From: an uncultured Clostridia bacterium
GTDB lineage: Bacteria; Bacillota; Clostridia; Oscillospirales; CAG-272
Direction of reading: 5' to 3'
NCBI GenBank assembly: GCA_937895775.1
Contig: CALBLD010000330.1
Location: forward strand, 1-8,614
DNA length: 8,614 bases
Part shown: positions 5,166 to 8,614 of the stretch, piece after piece
Position numbering within the stretch: position 1 is the stretch's first letter
How the letters are laid out: each line of letters starts with the position of its first letter
The notes under the pieces: generated by a model
Seen by the model: the letters and a program-made list of their open reading frames with translations, nothing else
Told to the model about the DNA's origin: nothing
Databases searched by the model: none
Made by a program: the position numbers and the translations under genes

Positions 5166-7967
5166 ATGAAGAAAATTGTTTCAATGATTCTTGTCCTGTC
5201 TTTCTGCCTTGCTCTTTTGCCGGCGGGTTTTGCGGTGAGCGCGGCAGACAAGGCGGAGGACGGAATACTGCTTGCCGCCCCTTCTGCGGATCGGGAAGCA
5301 AAGGGTTTCAGTCAGACGAGAAAAAATGCAGACGACGTTTTGAAAAAGGATCTCCGTGTAATTATGGAGGCAAGAAAGAGCGATCTGAAAAAATATGACA
5401 GATGCGAGTTTTCGATAAGCTTCATGAACGACGGCGAAACGGTAAAAACCAAAAATTACGAGGCAGACAGAGCATACACCTCGATATCCGCGGACGGCGA
5501 AAAATACCGTGCGGCAAACGATTGCGGACTTATCGCATGCACGATCGTCGGCATTCCGTCGGAAATCACCTCTTTTTCGGCAACCGCAAAGCTGATAAGC
5601 GGTGATAAGGTCGTGCGGGAGATAAATCTCGGCTCGGCGACCCTTTCGGAGGGCACCTCCACACTTACAAAGGATGAGATATACGATAAACTGCTCGGCG
5701 GCTGGCTCGGACAGATGATAGGAGTATCGTGGGCGGCATCGACCGAATTCGGATACCGCGGCGAGATCATGCCCGAAAACAGAATGCCCGCATGGCGTTC
5801 CGCAATGATAAACGACGCTTTTTCGCAGGATGACCTCTATGTTGAAATTCCGTTCATGGAAATGATGAACAAGAACGGCATCGACTGCGATGTGAATCTG
5901 ATCGCCGACAATTTCGCAAAGTCCGAGTTTCCGCTCTGGCACGCGAACTATCAGGCAAGACTCAATCTGCAAAACGGAATAAAGTACCCGGATTCGGGAA
6001 GTCCCGTGTACAACATCCATGCCGACGATATCGACTGGCAGATCGAAGCCGATTTTCTCGGAATGATCTATCCGGGACTTGTTAACAGAGCCTCTGAACG
6101 GTCGTTTGAGCTCGGACATATCATGAACTACGGCGACGGTGTGTACGGCGGCGTGTTCGTGACCGCGCTCCATTCGGCGGCATACACTGCGGCAACTCTT
6201 GACGAGGTTATACAGGCGGGACTTGACGCAGTCCCCGACGGAACGCTATTCAAAGATACGCTTCTCGACGTCGTAAACGGTTACAACAGAGGCGAAAACT
6301 GGGAAACGGTATGGAGAACGCTTGAGGATAAGTGGGCATCGACCGATAAATGTACAGAGTGTGCGGGACCGATCAATATAGATGCAAAGCTGAACAGCGC
6401 GTATGTGCTGATCGGACTGCTTTACGGCGGCGGCGACCTTGAAAAGACGATAATCATATCGACAAGATGCGGGCAGGACAGCGACTGCAATCCGTCAACC
6501 GCCGCATCGGTACTCTGCAACTTTCTCGGCGCGTCGGCTATACCCGACAAATACAAATCGGCTGTCGATATGACCGGAACGAAGTTCCAGACCACGGAGT
6601 ATACGCTTGAACAGGTTCTTGAGCTTTCGATGAAGCTTATCTCGGAGGCGGTCTCTTCCTCCGGCGGAACGGTTTCGGGCGACGATTACACCCTTGTTGT
6701 TCCCGAAAAGGTGAAGGCTGTTCCGTTCGAACAGTGGGAGGGCGGTATCGGAGCGCAGCTTCTTGTCAGCGTCTCGGGCGACTGCTCGGTAAATGTCAGA
6801 TTTGCGTCAGCCGGATCGGAAAAAATCAAAAAAGTGACCTACGACATGGGCGACGGCTACGTGACAAGCGAAAATCTCTGCAAATACGGCTATGCAAAGC
6901 CGGGAACCTATAAGATAACATGCACGGTCGAGGGCGAAGAAGGCACAAAGATCACACTTGAAACGACCGTAACCCTTGAATCCGAGCTGAAAGGCGTGAA
7001 ATATACCCCGATATGCTCGGTTGAAAATCCTTGGGGAAGCGGCAACAAGGATATGAACGTCTTCTGCGACGGCGTTATCCCGTCAACGAGCGATTCGTCC
7101 GCCGCATTGCAGTATGATACATACTGCGGAGGCGGAGAGCTTGACTCGCTCTATGTCGGAATGAAGTTCGACAGAACGGTGTCGATCACCGGAGTCAAAT
7201 TCACCGAGGGCCTGCACTTCTGGGACGGCGGCTGGTTCGAAAAAGCACCTGTTCTTGAACTTCTTGTCGGCGGAAACTGGGTTGAGGCTGCAACCGTGAT
7301 CGACGGAAAAGCATACCCGGATGCGAACAACATGACCGCCCACGGACTGCCGTTCGAAAGCTATACGTTCAGGCTCGAAAAGCCGACCGAATGTGACGGT
7401 GTGCGTTTCAGAGGCAAGCCGGGCGGAGGCGCACACTTTATCAGCGTTGCCGAAATAACTCCGCTTACAAACGACGGCAGTGTAACCGTCAACCGCAGAC
7501 CTGCCGTTATCTGCTCGGTCGGTGCGCCCTTGGGCGGCGGATCGCAGGATATCGGAGTTATCTGCGACGGCATTATCCCGAGTGCATCGTCGGCAAACGA
7601 CAAAATGCAGTACGACACCTACGTCGGCGAAAATCCGGATGCGTTTACCTATTTCGGATACCTGTTCACATCGGAACGCAGCGTTTCGGGACTGATCTTT
7701 ACCGAGGGCAACCATTTCAACAACGGCGGCTGGTTCAAGAACGGAAGCGTGAAGATTCAGATTCTTACAGCCGACGGATGGATCGATGCCGAATGTGACG
7801 GCAACGACGGCTATCCGATCGGAGACGATTTTGATACCTTTACTCCCGGCTACCAGAGCTACACCTTCAGACTGAATGAAGCGAAAAACTGTATGGGCAT
7901 ACGTATCGCGGGAACCGCCGGCGGTGTCGGTTTCGTCAGCGTGAGCGAGCTTACCGTCATCGACTGA
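5166..7967 (+). CDS. Secreted multidomain ADP-ribosylglycohydrolase-family protein
   Basis: A 933-residue exported protein. Residues 1-27 are a signal peptide (MKK, hydrophobic core, likely cleavage after AVSAA). Residues 28-165 form an unrecognised N-terminal domain. The ARH-like domain spans about 166-465: YDKLLGGWLGQMIG (173-186), QDDLYVE (221-227) in place of the usual T-D-D-T, ADDID (286-290), YGDGVYGG (322-329), YGGGDLEKTI (420-429) and CGQDSDCN (435-442). A PKD-like domain follows at about 535-605, with YDMGDG and KPGTYKITC. Two tandem beta-rich repeats of about 150 residues (615-766 and 781-931) resemble discoidin/F5-8C-type binding modules. I see no LPXTG or membrane anchor, so it is probably released or held by its binding modules. 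The ribosome site AAAGGAA (5149-5155) is 10 bases from the ATG. The substrate is unknown; the accessory modules suggest glycan or cell-surface material rather than a cytoplasmic ADP-ribosylated protein. ARH membership is confident, activity is not. Confidence 0.9.
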   Translation: MKKIVSMILVLSFCLALLPAGFAVSAADKAEDGILLAAPSADREAKGFSQTRKNADDVLKKDLRVIMEARKSDLKKYDRCEFSISFMNDGETVKTKNYEADRAYTSISADGEKYRAANDCGLIACTIVGIPSEITSFSATAKLISGDKVVREINLGSATLSEGTSTLTKDEIYDKLLGGWLGQMIGVSWAASTEFGYRGEIMPENRMPAWRSAMINDAFSQDDLYVEIPFMEMMNKNGIDCDVNLIADNFAKSEFPLWHANYQARLNLQNGIKYPDSGSPVYNIHADDIDWQIEADFLGMIYPGLVNRASERSFELGHIMNYGDGVYGGVFVTALHSAAYTAATLDEVIQAGLDAVPDGTLFKDTLLDVVNGYNRGENWETVWRTLEDKWASTDKCTECAGPINIDAKLNSAYVLIGLLYGGGDLEKTIIISTRCGQDSDCNPSTAASVLCNFLGASAIPDKYKSAVDMTGTKFQTTEYTLEQVLELSMKLISEAVSSSGGTVSGDDYTLVVPEKVKAVPFEQWEGGIGAQLLVSVSGDCSVNVRFASAGSEKIKKVTYDMGDGYVTSENLCKYGYAKPGTYKITCTVEGEEGTKITLETTVTLESELKGVKYTPICSVENPWGSGNKDMNVFCDGVIPSTSDSSAALQYDTYCGGGELDSLYVGMKFDRTVSITGVKFTEGLHFWDGGWFEKAPVLELLVGGNWVEAATVIDGKAYPDANNMTAHGLPFESYTFRLEKPTECDGVRFRGKPGGGAHFISVAEITPLTNDGSVTVNRRPAVICSVGAPLGGGSQDIGVICDGIIPSASSANDKMQYDTYVGENPDAFTYFGYLFTSERSVSGLIFTEGNHFNNGGWFKNGSVKIQILTADGWIDAECDGNDGYPIGDDFDTFTPGYQSYTFRLNEAKNCMGIRIAGTAGGVGFVSVSELTVID
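7008..7958 (+). repeat. Two tandem C-terminal module repeats in the secreted ARH protein
   Basis: Repeat 1 is residues 615-766 (7008-7463) and repeat 2 is residues 781-931 (7506-7958), with a period of about 165 residues. Shared blocks include ICSV, CDG-[VI]-IPS, QYDTY, FTEG-x-H-F, GGWF, ESYTFRL/QSYTFRL and the closing ISVAEIT/VSVSELT. Similarity is also visible in the DNA (GGCGGCTGGTTC in both). This is an internal domain duplication that has since diverged. A galactose-binding-like jelly-roll fold is likely but inferred. Confidence 0.85.
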
Positions 7968-7982
7968 ACCGAATAAACCGGG

Positions 7983-8018
7983 ACGGAGACAAAGGCTGAT
8001 GCCTTTGTCTCCGTTTTT
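7983..8018 (+). terminator. Rho-independent terminator of the ARH operon
   Basis: A perfect 14-bp stem, ACGGAGACAAAGGC (7983-7996) with GCCTTTGTCTCCGT (8001-8014), closes the tetraloop TGAT and is followed by T's to 8018. It lies 15 bases after the stop codon. Confidence 0.97.
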
Positions 8019-8155
8019 GTGTGTTTTAACCGACGGTCGATTGTTATGCGGTAAAAATTGGGTCAGAATTATCCACGTTTACGGGTGTTTGCGTAGAAAA
8101 AGAACGGTATAATGTAAATGATTTGTGAATTTGCTCATAAAATCGGTATTTAGAC
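8019..8155. other. Intergenic spacer, no gene seen
   Basis: No open frame with a ribosome site is visible on either strand. It holds a TATAAT at 8108-8113 without a good -35 box, and one near-match to a DnaA box (TTATCCACG, 8069-8077) with no companions. Together with the promoter and leader that follow, the stretch between genes is about 300 bases. Confidence 0.6.
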
Positions 8156-8184
8156 TTGAAAAATTAAGACAAATGTGATAAACT
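8156..8184 (+). promoter_or_regulatory. Candidate promoter of the last gene
   Basis: TTGAAA (8156-8161), 17 bases, then TAAACT (8179-8184), preceded by TGA (8176-8178), which makes an extended -10 element. Transcription would start near 8191, leaving a leader of about 125 nt. The match is moderate; the TATAAT at 8108 is an alternative. Confidence 0.5.
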
Positions 8185-8205
8185 ACCTCTTGTGTCAATG
8201 AACGC

Positions 8206-8289
8206 ACGGTCATATTCGACCGTTTTCCGACCCGTATATGAGGTCGGAAAACACGGATTTATACCTCTGTGCATACATTGAATACAGAG
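8206..8289 (+). promoter_or_regulatory. Hairpin-rich 5' leader of the last gene
   Basis: Three consecutive inverted repeats fill the leader: ACGGTC/GACCGT (8206-8223), GTTTTCCGACC/GGTCGGAAAAC (8222-8252, 11 perfect bp with a 9-base loop), and CTCTGT/ACAGAG (8265-8289). The first two share bases 8222-8223, and CGGTC/CGACC elements could also pair across them, so alternative folds are possible. No T-tract follows any stem. I do not recognise a known riboswitch; the helices are seen, a function is inferred. Confidence 0.45.
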
Positions 8290-8334
8290 ATAACGAATCG
8301 GAAAGGAGACAGCGCAGTGCATAACGAATCGGAA
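8290..8334 (+). repeat. 14-bp direct repeat flanking the start of the last gene
   Basis: ATAACGAATCGGAA occurs at 8290-8303 and again at 8321-8334, 31 bases apart. The first copy runs into the ribosome site and the second encodes the beginning of the protein just after the GTG. Confidence 0.8.
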
Positions 8335-8614
8335 GAAAAGAAGATAAAATGGAAGAGAAGCACTCTGCTGTCTGCTGTCGGAACCGCTCTGTCTGCGGTG
8401 ATTGTCGTTGCCGCGGCTCTTGCCTGCAACGGCTCGCAGGGACATGCGTTTGCCGCAGTCGGTGTCAATGCCGTTATTTCGGATGCGTCGGAGAAGGCTT
8501 CTTCGGTCACGGACAGTGATCTGCCGCATACCGACGAAACGTCGGTTACCGACAGGGATGCCGTCACCCGTGCGGACGATACGACCGACCCGGACGACAT
8601 ACCCGAAATCGGAG
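8317..8614 (+). CDS. Single-pass membrane or exported protein, GTG start (3' end cut by window edge)
   Basis: Ninety-nine codons are present. AAAGGAG (8302-8308) lies 8 bases before the GTG at 8317-8319, and no upstream in-frame ATG has as good a site. The product starts MHNESEEKKIKWKRS, a basic cytoplasmic stretch, followed by one hydrophobic segment at about residues 16-37. What follows is an extracytoplasmic region rich in Asp, Thr and Ser (about 55-99), likely an unstructured linker to a domain beyond the window. Cys 37 after ALA is a poor lipobox because -3 is Ala, so a membrane anchor or uncleaved signal is more likely than a lipoprotein. A cell-wall enzyme such as an M23 peptidase is one possible identity, but nothing visible proves it. 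Confidence 0.8.
   Translation, partial: MHNESEEKKIKWKRSTLLSAVGTALSAVIVVAAALACNGSQGHAFAAVGVNAVISDASEKASSVTDSDLPHTDETSVTDRDAVTRADDTTDPDDIPEIG

Noticed and set aside
5181..6173. Minus-strand open frame (330 codons) opposite the secreted ARH gene
   Set aside because: The plus strand encodes a signal peptide and the ARH domain there; the antisense product shows no recognisable domain.
7083..7715. Minus-strand open frame (210 codons) opposite the C-terminal repeats
   Set aside because: The plus-strand frame holds the conserved tandem repeats; the antisense product is low in recognisable features.
3419..7967. DarTG-like or other ADP-ribosylation toxin-antitoxin system
   Set aside because: No ADP-ribosyltransferase toxin is encoded in the window, the second ARH protein is secreted, and the 41-residue peptide has no toxin-like transmembrane segment.
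8069..8077. TTATCCACG, a near DnaA box
   Set aside because: It is a single copy without neighbouring boxes, an AT-rich unwinding region or dnaA/dnaN genes, so it is not evidence of an origin.
8108..8113. Perfect TATAAT as the main promoter of the last gene
   Set aside because: No reasonable -35 box lies 15-19 bases upstream and it is not an extended -10; the 8156-8184 pair is better, though this remains an alternative.
8191..8316. c-di-AMP (ydaO) riboswitch in the last leader
   Set aside because: The position before an exported, perhaps cell-wall, protein would fit, but I do not see the conserved G-rich blocks of that class.
8164..8600. Minus-strand open frames opposite the last gene and its leader
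   Set aside because: The plus strand has a good ribosome site, GTG start and transmembrane segment; the antisense frames have none of these.

Overview
The window looks like a chromosomal piece from a Gram-positive anaerobe of the class Clostridia, possibly an uncultured gut species. This is inferred from several things seen directly: near-consensus TTGACA/TATAAT promoters with 16-17 base spacers, GGAGG-type ribosome binding sites, rho-independent terminators with T-tracts, a Thr/Pro-rich linker behind a lipoprotein signal, and secreted proteins carrying carbohydrate-binding-like modules. Base composition looks balanced (roughly half GC by eye) and even across the genes. I see no mobile element, tRNA, rRNA or CRISPR array.

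Layout. (1) Positions 1-785, minus strand: the first 261 codons of a ribokinase (rbsK), cut by the window edge, with a consensus promoter and an ~84-nt leader able to fold. (2) 1045-1839, plus strand and divergent from rbsK: a lipoprotein with a Thr/Pro-rich stalk and a CBM9/DOMON-like beta-sandwich domain, with its own consensus promoter and a strong terminator. (3) 1961-3259: a PlsC-type acyltransferase fused to a C4 zinc ribbon and an unrecognised C-terminal domain, again with its own promoter and terminator. (4) 3419-7967: an apparent three-gene operon of an XRE-type HTH protein fused to an ADP-ribosylglycohydrolase (ARH) domain, a 41-residue peptide gene, and a 933-residue secreted protein with an ARH domain, a PKD-like domain and two tandem C-terminal beta-rich repeats. 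A perfect 14-bp stem terminator closes it. (5) 8019-8316: an intergenic region with a candidate promoter and a hairpin-rich leader. (6) 8317 to the end: a GTG-started single-pass membrane or exported protein, cut by the window edge.

How the genes may work together. The operon at 3419-7967 is the most unusual part. It pairs a cytoplasmic, probably DNA-binding ARH-family protein with a secreted ARH-family protein, with a tiny peptide gene between them. Both ARH domains share the same variant metal-site motif (D-x-D-C-N instead of D-x-D-T), so they look like members of one subfamily. An attractive but unproven idea is that the secreted enzyme cleaves an external N-ribosyl or glycosidic substrate held by its C-terminal modules, while the intracellular paralogue senses or processes a related molecule and controls the operon. 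The ribokinase next door would suit a pathway yielding free ribose, but it has its own divergent promoter and the lipoprotein and acyltransferase units lie between, so the link is weak.
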